Part shown: piece after piece, positions 35,301 through 45,817 of the stretch
Layout of the letters: the number at the start of each line of letters is the position of its first letter
Numbering within the stretch: position 1 is the stretch's first letter
Assembly: GCA_037974965.1 (NCBI GenBank)
Contig: JBBPFI010000018.1
Span: 62,001 to 126,000 of the forward strand
Length of the DNA: 64,000 nt
Direction of reading: 5' to 3'
Source of the DNA: Dacryopinax spathularia
Taxonomy: Eukaryota; Basidiomycota; Dacrymycetes; Dacrymycetales; Dacrymycetaceae
Program-made: the position numbers and the translations under genes
Notes under the pieces: model-generated
What the model saw: only the letters and a program-made list of their open reading frames with translations
What the model was told of the DNA's origin: nothing
Databases searched by the model: none

Positions 35301-35996
35301 GTCGGGTTGAATTGGGGACCAGCCAGCCATACCAGTTACGGAATTTCCGGGCTGGACGCCTCGCCCTGCATCCGAAGTTGAAGGATAAGTGTTCATTTGC
35401 GGGTGAGCCGGTGGTTGTGGATGCGCAGAATAGGGAGGAGGCGGTTGTTTCTGACTGGGAGGTGTACCCCGATCGCTGCCCCCCACACCACTTTCTGCAC
35501 CCAACGTACGGATGCTCGCATGAAAAGGTATCCCGAGGGCAAGACCTGCGGGTGGTGTGACGGGGGGAAGACTGGTTTCTGGAGAATCATGCGGTTGCTG
35601 ACCCTCATGTTGCCGCGGATCGGACTGCCGTTGGTACTGTTGAGCTGCCTGCTCCTGCTGCCGGCGTTGCGACTGTTGTTGTTCTTGCTGCTCGGGTTTG
35701 GATAGCTGATGCGCCTGAATATGCGGGCGCTCGGCAGCGTAGGAGATAGCCTCCTGGTGGGATACTTGGCGGCTGCGTCCTTGGAAGTCCAGTGGCTTGG
35801 TAGATGGAAAGTGTTGCAGCTGCGGGATTGCAGCTATCGCATTGTATTAGTTTTGCTCGAGGAGAGGAATACAATGCTCCCGCTGAAGGAGTGAAGAGAT
35901 GGATGGCGAAGCTGCACAAGAAACATGAAACGCACCCGGCGCCGTCTTGCTCTCCTTCAAGGGAATGCGCGGTTGGGTTCGCGCGACTGCTGCCAT
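32313..35996 (-). CDS. Large low-complexity protein of unknown function
   Basis: Two exons (35996-35936 and 35833-32313) encode 1,193 residues. The first exon was placed by phase: a GTGCGT donor at 35935, an ACTAATAC branch site and a GATAG acceptor join it in frame to the long exon, whose own frame hits a stop just upstream. I do not recognise the protein. The N-terminus is Gln-rich (~60-110), followed by Pro/Ser/Gly-rich disordered sequence. A more ordered, charged patch near residues 960-1040 contains TRFETKMRALVRQFRELDR, RRHPNYVAFAQSARQTF and ERASRARMLHHQ, probably helical, after an acidic run (EEDDDDVWLDEASDDE). No signal peptide or membrane segment is present. A regulatory or scaffold role is possible but not shown. 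A decayed piece related to its middle lies near 38 kb. Confidence 0.78.
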
Positions 35997-37869
35997 TCCG
36001 GATTCGCCGAGTTCTGGATGCCTGGCGTACACTTCGGGTCGCTTGGGTCAGCGACGGAGGTACTCGTCTCGGTGAAGGTCGAGAACGCGTAGAAGCGCAA
36101 AAGACGTTCGTCCGATAGCCGAGGGGAGGAACGGTGAGACAGGGCTTCGCCGTTGGGGGGCCTGTGGAGAACGAGCGCGAGCGGGAGGTGCGTACGTCAA
36201 GATGTGCAGACGCGCAGAGAGGCGTGCATATCCAGCGGCCTCCTTGCTATCTTATACACGCCCACGCCCCTCTCCCAGCAGGCAAGAAGCGCTGCGTGCC
36301 CTGCTCCTGCAGGCGTCCATAGTGCGGTCGGTGTCATTGCCAGGAGGCTTGGAAGTCGGGTCGCGGCCAGCAAAGTCACACGCGCCTGAGCCTCGTGTTA
36401 TGCTTCCCGCCGCGTCGGGCTCCGGCCGGGTGCGCGCGAGTGATCATATATCGACAATGATCGCCTTCTGACCCTCGAAGCGGTGCGAGCCGTCCATCTT
36501 GGGCTCAATCCCGAGCAGTGGACAGCGTCGAGAAGGAACGACACGAGGCGTACACGTGCACTTCGCTGGCGAGTCACAGGCCAACCGGATAACTCATCGG
36601 GCCTCGATCCGGCGGCAGCGTGTCGGGCATGCTGATACCAAAACAACAGTCCTTGTCGGCCGGTCTACCTTGATGACTGGCTTGCGAATATTTGGAAGAA
36701 AATGGGGAAGAGAAGGACGAGGTTTCGACAACGTAAAGGTTGACAACAAAGGCGACGCGACCAACCAAACTCGGGTTGACCGCTGGAAAGGCTCCGTTCG
36801 GAGAAGCGCTTCCCGGAGAAACGGAAGCTGCAAGGCCCTCAGAGCGGGAGGCAGCTGGTTTCTGTCCTCTCACCCAGTAGTAGCCAGAGTATCGACGGTA
36901 TTCTGTGGCGAGCGAACGATCATGCTAGTACACCATATGGACCGCTGGATACCCTGGCATTCTCTCTCGTGTTGAAGACCTCCCGGAAACTCGTCGACAT
37001 TCGAATCCCTTTGGTATGCCGAGACAAGCTGATCAGTCAAGATCTACGGAAAGAATGCGTGTCCCACCTGATACCGCGGCCAGGATACGGTGCGACCTCG
37101 GACAGCAGAATTCAACTGTGACGCTTCCAGCGCACCCTAATACGTTCGAATTTGGTCGACCTTGCTGGCGTTCCTCGTCTTGGGCCCTGTGGGTTCATGC
37201 ATGGTGCAGCGCCAAATGCACGTTCATCGCTGAACTGCGCCAGTGGCCCCGTCCTTTCGAATGCAAATGTCCGAATAGTCACAAGCTAGCGGCTTTTTCG
37301 TATCTTACCGGGTGCTACAATCAAGCCCAATGCTAAGATATGCGAGGGAAAGATCATGTATCGTAGAAAATGAGGTCGAAATAGGAAGGGGCACAGAACA
37401 CGTTCTGACGGAGCCGCGGAAGATCAATCAGAAGCTAAGCAGAAAGTGGATGAGCGCGTAGACGGCCGCAGCGCAAATACGGCCCAACCACAGTATACAG
37501 AGGCGCCGGGACACGGGTTCTGCTGATTCCCGCTCAGTCTGTTGGATCGGATGCTCGATGGTTGTCCGAACATTTCGTGGCACTTTTCCCGACCACCTTG
37601 CTTTCGGGCGACTCACTTGAATTATGGCAACTGAACGCATCATCTCGGATGTGTATGGCTGGCTATAGGTCGTGCTTCTGCCTTGTAGATTTGCGCGTCT
37701 GGCGCAACGCAGGCAAGAGGCTGGATCGTCGGGTGATCAGACCATACAGTTGAGGGTTTCGGCTTGCAGAGATATATACCGGAGACTCCTCCACTGTATA
37801 ATTGATCCTTTCGCGTGTCACTGAGTGCCAGAGTCGGCCACTTCGATTGTTCTTGATGCGTCTAGAAAT

Positions 37870-38090
37870 ATATAAACAAAGACGGGGTGAGCTTGCCCTC
37901 GGTGGGCAGCGTGGGGGCGACGTTTCGAGGGATCTCCGTAGTGAGGTATTCCAGATCAGGACGGAGAGCCTGGTTCCCCTCGGGTCTCGCTGTCATTGCC
38001 CCATCAGTGACTGTGGGTTCCTGGGATTCCGACCAGTTTTTCGGTCGCTGACGCTTGCTCCCCAGGTTGGGGACCGTCGGAGCCACACGA
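37870..38090 (-). pseudogene. Decayed fragment related to the large unknown gene
   Basis: The minus strand reads RPDLEYLTTEIPRNVAPTLP, which aligns with GPDLDYLEMETPRSIPSALP of the 32.3-36.0 kb gene (coding bases ~34150-34220). The preceding residues (RP-GN-S-S-DG, Pro/Thr-rich) also resemble GRPSGNSQSLPHSSDIDG. It has no start codon context, no continuation of homology on either side and stops nearby, so it is best read as a broken local duplicate. The match is short, and chance similarity in low-complexity sequence remains possible. Confidence 0.5.
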
Positions 38091-38553
38091 GGTCTTCGAC
38101 GCTCAGCTCATTCGATCCTGATCAACTGATGTGTCGTGGAGTGAGCATGTCCGGCTGCCCGGAATAAACGATCGGGACCGCGCACGACACTGGAAATTGG
38201 GATATAGAGGTCGAAGTGGGAAGGAGGGACTCGGCAGCGAGGGCAACGCTTCAAGTATACCTGGACTGTATCTTTCGTTAAGCCCACCTTTCGTAATCGA
38301 GCGTTGCCATAGATACTCTTGACCTTCCGCAATACACTCCTCCTCGACACCAGTTCAGGGCGCCGAGCTCGAGCTCTTGAAAGCCCGCTGCCAACGTAGT
38401 ACGGTACGGTCGACCAAGGAACCGAGTTGCATGCAGTGTTACATTGGTGTGAGAATAGAGACAGCGCTTCCGAAGAAAGTCACTCGAGTTCATCGCAGAG
38501 CGCGGTGCCATGAGTAGGACAGTATCAAATTAAGATTGGTATAACACTTAGGA

Positions 38554-38576
38554 GGGGGGGGGGGGGGGGGGGGGGG
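38554..38576 (+). repeat. Poly(G) tract, 23 bases
   Basis: An uninterrupted run of 23 G residues follows GGA at 38551-38553. It lies 125 bases beyond the ATG8 stop codon, so on the ATG8 sense strand it is poly(C). Such a run can form G-quadruplexes and is prone to length change and sequencing error. Confidence 0.9.
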
Positions 38577-38701
38577 CATCTACATATCATAGTACATAGG
38601 CATTATGAGGGCGTGGACATGACGGGCATGATGGACATATGTACAGGCAGCAAGCGTACGTCCACCCAATTCTAGCGGCCGCGAAGAGGTGCGACAGGTG
38701 C

Positions 38702-39192
38702 TCAAAATGGCTTGTGGCCGAAGGTGTTCTCCCCCGCATAACTGATGTAGAGGAACCCATCTTCATCCTTATACTGCTCGTACATGGCACTCATTAGCGT
38801 TGACGTGGGTGGCATAGTTGCCTCCTGCACGAAAAGGAAGATCGCATCCTCCGGCCGTAGCTTGATGCGCTTGCGGATGATGTAATGAAACTGGCCGACG
38901 GAGAGATCCTGGATCAAGACTATAGGTGAGGTCTCTATTCAGTATTAGAAGAAGAGGAACGCACCGCAGGCACAAGGAAACGGGAACGGTCGAGAGGAGG
39001 CGCGTTGCTCCCCTCTGCACGCTCCACAATGATTGGGATTCGATCCGGATATTGGCTGCGAAGCTTTGCAGACTCGCGCTGACGGCTCCCTTATTGACGA
39101 TGAGTACCGCCAGTAGATGAGGGACGAAGAGAGAAACGTGGCATACCGAAAGAGTGCTCCTGTTTGAAACCTTGGTTGGCGGGGACGGGCAT
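38702..39192 (-). CDS. ATG8: Atg8-family ubiquitin-like protein
   Basis: Three exons (39192-39147, 39089-38965, 38908-38702) encode 125 residues. The start [15 protein letters not shown] leads into the Atg8 fold: [53 protein letters not shown], then [22 protein letters not shown]. Gly121 is exposed after removal of the final HKPF by an Atg4-type protease and would be joined to phosphatidylethanolamine on autophagic membranes. The protein is unusually divergent for fungal Atg8: [27 protein letters not shown] resembles the GATE-16/GABARAPL2 type more than the canonical [26 protein letters not shown]. It may be a second, specialised Atg8. The acceptor of exon 2 is AAG and yields G-SRQRE; the donor GTATGC is regular. 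Confidence 0.9.
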
Positions 39193-39843
39193 GATGGCAG
39201 ATTGAAGAGGAGATGCCGTGGGCGGATAAGTTCGCTGCTGAGCTGTTAGCTCTCCGAGAGTGCTTTGACACGATCTTGTTATAGCGGTGAACAGCCGCGC
39301 CGGCGAATGTGCTGGGAGATGACTTTGATGAAGGACAGTTGAATGTCTTTCGAACCGTTAGTCCGCCCGGTTCAAATACGGTTGTGACCGAGACGACGCG
39401 TAATCGCGGTTGAGCGCACGGTGTCCACGGGTGGTCTACTTGCGTGTTCCCGGCGCGGTGGGAACGAGGGAGGATTGCGGGGAAAGAGCGGTGAGAAGGT
39501 GGAGCAATGCGGCCTACACGCCCAACTGTACTACTCAGTTAGTACACCCAGTCAGGGGCGCGTTTACCCAAAGAAGGCGGGGCAACGGGCGTCATGAACC
39601 CACAGGAGACAGGGACCGATAAGGGTTCGCGCTGAGGCCGGGGCCCGATTCAAAGGCCGAAATCTGTGGCGGTACATACCGGCGGCTCATAAGCTGCCTT
39701 ATCTACTTACGGAGGCTTTCGGCCTTATGGCTTTGCCTTTATAATAACCCCGTTGTGGCCACCGTAACTATGGGTATGACTGTTACAAACGTACGCACCC
39801 CGACGACGACCACAGACATGTCTTACGCCCAGGTTCTGCGGTC
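39193..39843. other. Intergenic, ATG8 promoter region
   Basis: About 650 bases containing the ATG8 5' flank and the 3' flank of DUF7918 protein 3, both minus-strand genes. No further coding feature was seen. Confidence 0.5.
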
Positions 39844-40978
39844 TCAAGGCGCTTCGTACATCGATAACCCTTCAATCCCTTCAGCCAACTGCTCCTCCTC
39901 CTCCATCGCCAACAACGTGGGATCGATTTCCCACAAGGGGATCTGCTCTGCAGGTAGCGTGGCGGCTTCGGATGCCTTCTCCCCATTCTCTTCCATCTCT
40001 TGGTCTTGGAGCGTCAGTGCACGCAGGTCACCCTCCAGCGTATTCTCGTGCGTAATGGACATGGCAGAGAGATCTATGTCCAGCTCCGCTTTGTTGCGCT
40101 CTACGAGTAATTACGTCAGGACACTTCTCTACCAATGATATTCTGCGACATACCGACGAAACCGTATTGCTCCAACCACGCTGAATCGGACTCAGCATCA
40201 TCCTTGCTGCACAAACACCTGAGCTTACCTCTTGGTCGATGTTTCCAGATGAACGTCGCACAGGGCGTCATCCCCCATTCCGGATCCGCCTCCCACTCCG
40301 CGACTCTGATCTTCGGCGACTTATATGCTTGCTTCTCCCCAAGCCTGTCTCTCAGTCAGTCATATTCGCAAAACAGGCTCAGAAGACACTCACTGGACGG
40401 AATATAGCCCATCCATCAGTACGTCTGGCGCGGCAGGGGACGGCTCGTGGGAGTAAAAGAAAATGGCTTTATATACTCGAATCTGGATGGTTCCTCTCGA
40501 CTTCCAGTTCAGCGCGTTTGTCTCATCCTGTTCTTCCTCATCATACTCTGGGGAAGTGCCTGTCAGATGATATGCTGGATGCCACGAGGATGAGACGCCA
40601 AGTGTGGCCGTACCTTCAATCGGCTTGAAAGCATACGCGAATTGGAAGCATCGTGCATGCCTGGGCCCCGCTCGAACACGGCTTATGTACCTCTTCCCAT
40701 CCTGCGCCTCCAGGAAGCAATCGCCCACCTCGACACCATCCATGAGCAGGTTGATCCTGAGTTGCTCGGGAAACAGATCCTGCTCCACACAGATGGAGAA
40801 GGGCTGACAAGCTCTGGATGAGACTTCAGGTGAAGCAGCTTTGGCCTGTGCTCACCTGGCCCAACTGACTCTCAACCCAGCACGTTACTGTTCGTGTCTC
40901 TTCGTTCGTCAAGCACTGCAGCTCTGGAAGAGGATTGCCATCTGGCCCCAGCAGACGAGCATCCACTTCAAGATACAT
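39844..40978 (-). CDS. DUF7918 domain protein 3
   Basis: Six exons (40978-40856, 40803-40614, 40559-40394, 40344-40229, 40180-40154, 40100-39844) encode 292 residues. DUF7918 motifs are clear: RTVTCWVESQLGQ, LRINLLMDGVEVGD, RGTIQIRVYKAIF, ATFIWKHRPR and AWLEQYGFV. The second and third introns match protein 1 in position and phase, and the 27-nt WLEQYGF exon matches protein 2. The tail after DLSAMSI is acidic, with LQDQEMEE and MEEEEQLAEG, and would be disordered or coiled. It is the second-shortest of the three paralogues. No function is known for the family. A TATATAA box lies 73 bases upstream of the start. Confidence 0.88.
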
Positions 40979-41524
40979 TGTCGTCTTGCTGCGGACGAGT
41001 ATAAGAGAGAGAAGCTTAGGAAGACCTGCATGCTTGTTGCGTTGCGACGGTTATATACTTGGCTGAACTTGCCATTGGCCGCTTTCCGCAGATCATTGGC
41101 CTGATATGCCAGCAGTGGCCTAGGAGCCCAGCACTGGGTATTTTGACTTCTCGGAGTACGGATATGTATTTGAGTGTGCCACAAACCTGTAATCTGCCTG
41201 CCCCACTTTCTGGCGCTGGGCTTGTTATGACCACCTTGCGTTTCACGACCCAAGACTGTCCGGTTTACCGACTTGACAGGGTTAAGAGACAGCGTGCAAG
41301 TGTTCGCATTGGCCCATCATGTGATGTCGTGCAGGGATCATGGCGTGTTGTGTCTGTTTACTGTATAGAAGGCGAGCAGTTCTCCGAGAACCGTACAGGA
41401 ACATCTTATTCGAACACGTCACTCTGCTTGTGGAGGCGGTCTGACCTAATTGCACAACCATGCATATTTTGCGTCACGTCAAGTTCAAACCCGCCTCGCA
41501 TAAGGCGCCGACTCGAATGCCTTA
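40979..41524. other. Intergenic, promoter of DUF7918 protein 3
   Basis: About 545 bases without a coding signal, bounded by two minus-strand genes. It contains the TATA box described separately. Confidence 0.5.
41051..41057 (-). promoter_or_regulatory. TATA box of DUF7918 protein 3
   Basis: TATATAA on the minus strand begins about 79 bases upstream of the start codon at 40978, a normal distance in fungi. Confidence 0.5.
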
Positions 41525-43918
41525 TTAACCCTGTTTCAAATAGGCTATTATAGGCTCAGGGGAAGAAGCATATACGGATGGCGTAGGTGGCTCAGAAAGG
41601 GGCGACGGTGAGGGAGAGGGGTTTGCGATGGATAAGATGATGGAGGGCCTCGTATAACGTTCGGACTTCCTGTGATCCGGCTGTCGCTCCCGATCTGGGG
41701 TCGTCTTGGTTTCGCGATGCACAAAGACGGCTGCCGGTTGAGGATAAGTGAGACCAGAAACCTCTCTACGCCCCACCGCCGCTGGCCAGACGGGCGGTCC
41801 GCTCGCCAGTGGTGTAGAGACAGTGAGCCGTCTCGGTGCATGAGCTGGCCGTTCTGACATTCTCCTGGCCGCCGCTTCGGGGAATGTAGGCATACTCGTC
41901 AACGGCGCCGAGATCTGCGGTGTTGACACTGCGGCTTCGGGCGGGCCCTTGATGTTCAGGGACGCAGCGCCGCGAGGAGGCCGGCTTACGCGGAACGATG
42001 GATGCAAGGAGGTCGAGACGGTCATCGTCGCTCTGCGAGGCTTGTGTAGGGCGGCAGACGATGCAGAAGGCAGTAGAACTGGTCGCTCGTTCAGCAGCGA
42101 CGGAAAGCTGCGCATCGCCTCAGCTTCGTGGACTCCTTGGTAGGCTCTCCGCGCATGGGGTACGGGGGACGCATCGAAGTTATGGCGAGAGCCTGTCGCA
42201 GGTAGAGTTGGCGCGTCTGCTTTCGACAGCTGGGTAGGCGATGCATAGACTTCAGCAGCAGTGTGCGGTACACAGGATGCACCCAATCTTGAAATATTGC
42301 GACCGTCCAGCATACGATTTGGCTGCGGTTGGGATGGTTTCAGCCCCTCAGAAGGTGCGTCTTGAATCTCTCGTTGTTGGATAGAAGCAAGGTGTGGCAG
42401 CTGCACGAGGTTCATATTGACCTGGTGAGGTGCCAGCGGACACGGAGCAGATATTTGACGGTGTTTCGGACGCCCGGTCATTGAAGCACTTCGCAGGCCA
42501 GTTGGCAAAGGCGAGAGAGGCGGTGCCGCAGAGGCTGCTTTATAGCCCTGGTCAGCAGGTCTGAGGCTCCTTCGATTCCTCCTGTACGCGTTGTTCACAC
42601 CCAGGGCCTCCTCAGCGATGATTTCCCGCATACGTGGTCTTGAACTCTCCTCCGAGTATCCAGCATTGTTGCCCCATAAATGGGATCCAGCATCGCCATC
42701 GTTCAGAGTCAGATGTTCAGATACCCGCTTTCGGACGAGCTTCCTTGAAGGGCGACCGGAGAAGTTCGATGATTGACGACGTACTGGCGAATCGAGACTG
42801 TGGGTGACTTCAGAAGGTTGGAGGAGAGGATTGAGCGCGATTGCGGTGAACAAGGGATGGGTGGCGCTATCACAGGGGCGAGACGTTTGCAATACCAACA
42901 TCAAAATGGCTATGAAGTGGAAAAGCACTGGGAACACGTTCAGTCGAGGCGTCATCAGCCGTGCCAAGAGCAACGCACGTAAAAAATCCGCGGCGCAGGT
43001 CAGGCCCAGGAGGACTTTCGGCACGATACAGCCTTGCAGGGTGGCTTGCGGGGTCAGCACCGTCGGTTGGCAGACAAAATATTTCGAGTCTACAGCCAAC
43101 CGCACGCCCCCGGCTGGAAATTGGTCAGCATCGAACAGGCTGCTGGTGAAAAGGGTACGCACCCAAGTCAAGCACCCATACTATTACAGTCCATGTCAAC
43201 TCGAACCAGGCCCGAGTCGGGAGGCTATCGCGATGGGACAGGTCCGCAAGCATACTGCTCTTATGTCAGCGTTGGGCTCCCTTCGAACGCTGAGCACTGA
43301 CATGGGTGGAAGGAAAAAGGCTGTCGTAGCTCCCACAATGACAAGGAAAGGCTCCACGACTCCAAGGTCGGCCGAGCGCGAGGGGAGCGCCATGAAGGAC
43401 CACGCTGCGAAGACGACTATGCCGATGTGTAGGATAATAGTGGATACTGTGGAAGACACCATCAGCCTCGGTCCACCGTGCTGTGTGACGTAGCTCGCCG
43501 AAAGACAGATAACGTGCAATAAGGAAATAGTGCATCTTGTGTTTCTGTAGTCGCCGGGCGCAGCGATTCGAAACGTGTCCTGCACTTTGCAGCAGAGTTG
43601 GCGGTCGGAGAAGTAGCAGGGGGTATTGCAAGTCTTCGAGGTGGAAAGTAAGTCGATAGACTGGGATATCGCTCGTGGCTCGGCGCTCGGGGTTCGTGGT
43701 CAGGAAGCACTGATTACTTGAGCAGCGAGCCAATCGTCTCCGACACTGCTGGCTCTACCAGAGGCTGCAGGACGAGGGCGACTATCAAGGACCTGCCGAG
43801 ATAGAGCGAGAGATGAGCCAAAAAAGAGAGGGGAAAGGCCCGTGAAGCCACGCACCATGGCCATGTCTCCCGCTGTGAAATATAGGCCGCCGGGATAGGG
43901 ACATGGACAATCAAGCAT
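41525..43918 (-). CDS. Four-helix (MARVEL-like) membrane protein with long disordered tail
   Basis: The proposed exons 43918-43856, 43792-43718, 43579-43302, 43254-43163, 43113-42979 and 42927-41525 join in phase to give 681 residues. The last four exons are well supported; the first two are tentative. Four hydrophobic segments occur in the N-terminal half: TIILHIGIVVFAAWSFMAL, FLVIVGATTAFFLPPIM, WFELTWTVIVWVLDLAGGV and LGLTCAADFLLLFHFIAILM. The spacing resembles fungal MARVEL-type membrane proteins, in which the third helix carries ELxW and D. The remaining ~430 residues are Ser/Pro/Arg-rich and disordered, with many SP and RRXS sites that could be phosphorylated. It probably sits in the plasma membrane or eisosome-like domains with a cytosolic tail. 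The 51-nt intron at 42928-42978 is stop-free and in frame. Confidence 0.65.
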
Positions 43919-44313
43919 TGATGGTGGGTGTGTATGACTGGTGCCATTGATGTAATGTCTGCCATAGCTTCTTGTTCAGATGGAACAACAGCAACTGTTG
44001 TTCACCCCCCGAATTGTGTGAACTGTACGAACAGGAAGCGCCGTTCAAACGGCGTGGAGTGGGGACGAGTGTTCGTAGTACGCTAAAAGTGAAGAACAAA
44101 AGGACGATCGAATAACGTGCGGTAACTCAGGGTCCCATACAGTTGCGGTGGGCGACGTCATTAGTTGGGCCACGCTGCCCACGGGGGAGGGGACGGGACG
44201 GCGGGTTGCCATGGGAGACAAGCGACCCTTCTCGGTACAGTTGGCATGCCATGCATTAGTACAACGCATTGTTATTCAGAAAATACTATGGGACCGGTCA
44301 TTTGGGCCTGACT
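43919..44313. other. Intergenic, no supported gene
   Basis: About 395 bases between two minus-strand genes; it would hold the promoter of the four-helix membrane protein. No coding signal seen. Confidence 0.5.
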
Positions 44314-45817
44314 TTAGTTCCAATAGTTGAGCGAATGCTCCTGCGCCGCAAAACGAACCAGGTACAGCTTCGTCTCGTCCAGCACAATCATCCTTCCGTT
44401 CCCCACAAAGATCATTTCCGCGACAGTGGATGCAGTGAAAATCTTGCCGAGTAGCACGCCGTTTGGGTTCCAAATCTGACGCCATGTTTAGTTTGAAACG
44501 CGGAAGGCGGCAATGCAGCCAGCTCACTTGAACACCGTCACCCGTTCCGGTATAGATGTTTCCTTCGGCGTCCAGCTGAATACCGTCGGGAACGCCGGTA
44601 TCCATATAAGCGAAGACACGGCGGTTGAGAAAGCGCTGGGTTTGCGGGTCGACATCGAACTCGTAGCTGTCTATGGGTTAGCACGTGCACGGCCGCTCAA
44701 GGCGATGCGTGACAGCTTACAGAGTGGCAGGCTCCGTGGCATTGTTCCCTAGAAAACCGCCCGACGCTCCTGTGTCGGCCCTGTATTTTTGATTGGAGCC
44801 TAGGGTAGATCGGCAGAGTATGACGCTTACACGTAGACCAGTGAGCCGTCCAAAGAGAAGGCGATGCCATTGGGGCGGTCGAATCCGTCCGCCACTACCC
44901 GAACAGCTCCAGAGACAGGATCAAAGCGGTAAACCTGATTCGGAAGAAGAGGCATGGGCCTGAAGTGATTTAGCCAGCCATACCTACACAAACTCGATCA
45001 GCCTTTCCATTATAGGCATGTTTACTTGGATAGGCTTACGTGACATCCGTGAAGAAAATGGCCTTGCTGACCGGATGAATTTTGACGTCGTTCAAAGAAT
45101 TGAATTGACGTCCGTAGAAGTTGTCCAAGATGACAGTGGAGTTGTACGGAGGGTAGGGGTTGACGAGTGCAAGAGTTGGGGGCAGCTCTGCACGCCCAGA
45201 TTGAATGAACAGGGGTTGTCCGTTCGCGTATAGGGTACCCCCATTGGTCATTTCCAAAGGCGGGCTGATCGGTACCTGAGAGAACGTCATTCATCTTGAC
45301 GAAGTTCCTATGTGCATAGCGTACCTCATACAAAGGAGCATGTCCCGCCTCGGCTTCTGTCAGATTGATTTTCCAGATTTTGTTGTTGTTGTACCAATCG
45401 CTCATGCCTAAAGGACCACCGTCATTGCTGCTAAACCACAACTCGTTCTTCTCTGGCAAGTAGACGGGAGCCTCATGCGCAAACGCGTAGCTATCGTTTT
45501 CAGTAATGAGCGTGATGGAGGGAGAGTCGCCCAGAAGATGGAAGAAGCCTTCATTAAATATCTGGAAGAAGGGCGGCGTCAGGTTCTGGGGGTTGAAGTA
45601 ACCGGTCGGGGATCGGAACAGGGTGGAGTTGGAGCCGAGAACATTGTATTGGGTTTGGTCAATATACTGGAGTTTCTGTCAGATGGTGCCTTCCATTGTA
45701 GAAGGGGAGAAAGCCTACAACGGACTGCGAGGGGATATTCCATGCCGAACAAGTGGTGCTCAGCGCCAGAAACGCAAATGCCGACAGTGAGCGACAGGCG
45801 TTGTTGAATCGGCCCAT
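44314..45817 (-). CDS. Secreted SMP-30/gluconolactonase-like protein
   Basis: Seven exons (45817-45719, 45675-45325, 45275-45040, 44983-44831, 44780-44721, 44666-44528, 44475-44314) encode 399 residues. The N-terminus MGRFNNACRSLSAFAFLALS, with an Ala-Ser-Thr-rich end near CSA, is a signal peptide, so the protein is probably secreted or vacuolar. The six-bladed propeller of the SMP-30/gluconolactonase/LRE family is marked by LWFSSND, SLNDVKIHPVSKAIFFTDV, DGFDRPNGIAFSLDGSLVYV and GVPDGIQLDAEGNIY; the acidic and Asn residues in these motifs bind the catalytic divalent metal. Related enzymes hydrolyse sugar lactones or similar esters. Two NxS/T sites occur (NSTL, NATE). Substrate unknown; lactonase activity is inferred from family. 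Confidence 0.9.

Larger units (their letters stand above)
35997..38701. other. Gene-poor 2.7-kb region
   Basis: This contains the upstream region of the large unknown gene and the 3' flank of ATG8. Apart from a decayed fragment (37870-38090) and a poly-G tract (38554-38576), I find no gene, RNA or transposon. Open frames are short and on both strands. Confidence 0.5.

Noticed and set aside
32313-35504. Start of the large unknown protein at the TTG near 35504 or ATG 35396
   Set aside because: The frame stays open and Gln-rich for another 110 codons upstream and splices in phase to an ATG exon at 35996.
36134-37336. Several 60-160 codon ORFs on both strands
   Set aside because: None shows consistent codon use, domains or splice sites; treated as random frames in GC-rich DNA.
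38278-38511. Second match to the large unknown gene (RGGVY-like segment) near 38340
   Set aside because: Only a few residues agree and the order relative to the other fragment is reversed, so chance is likely.
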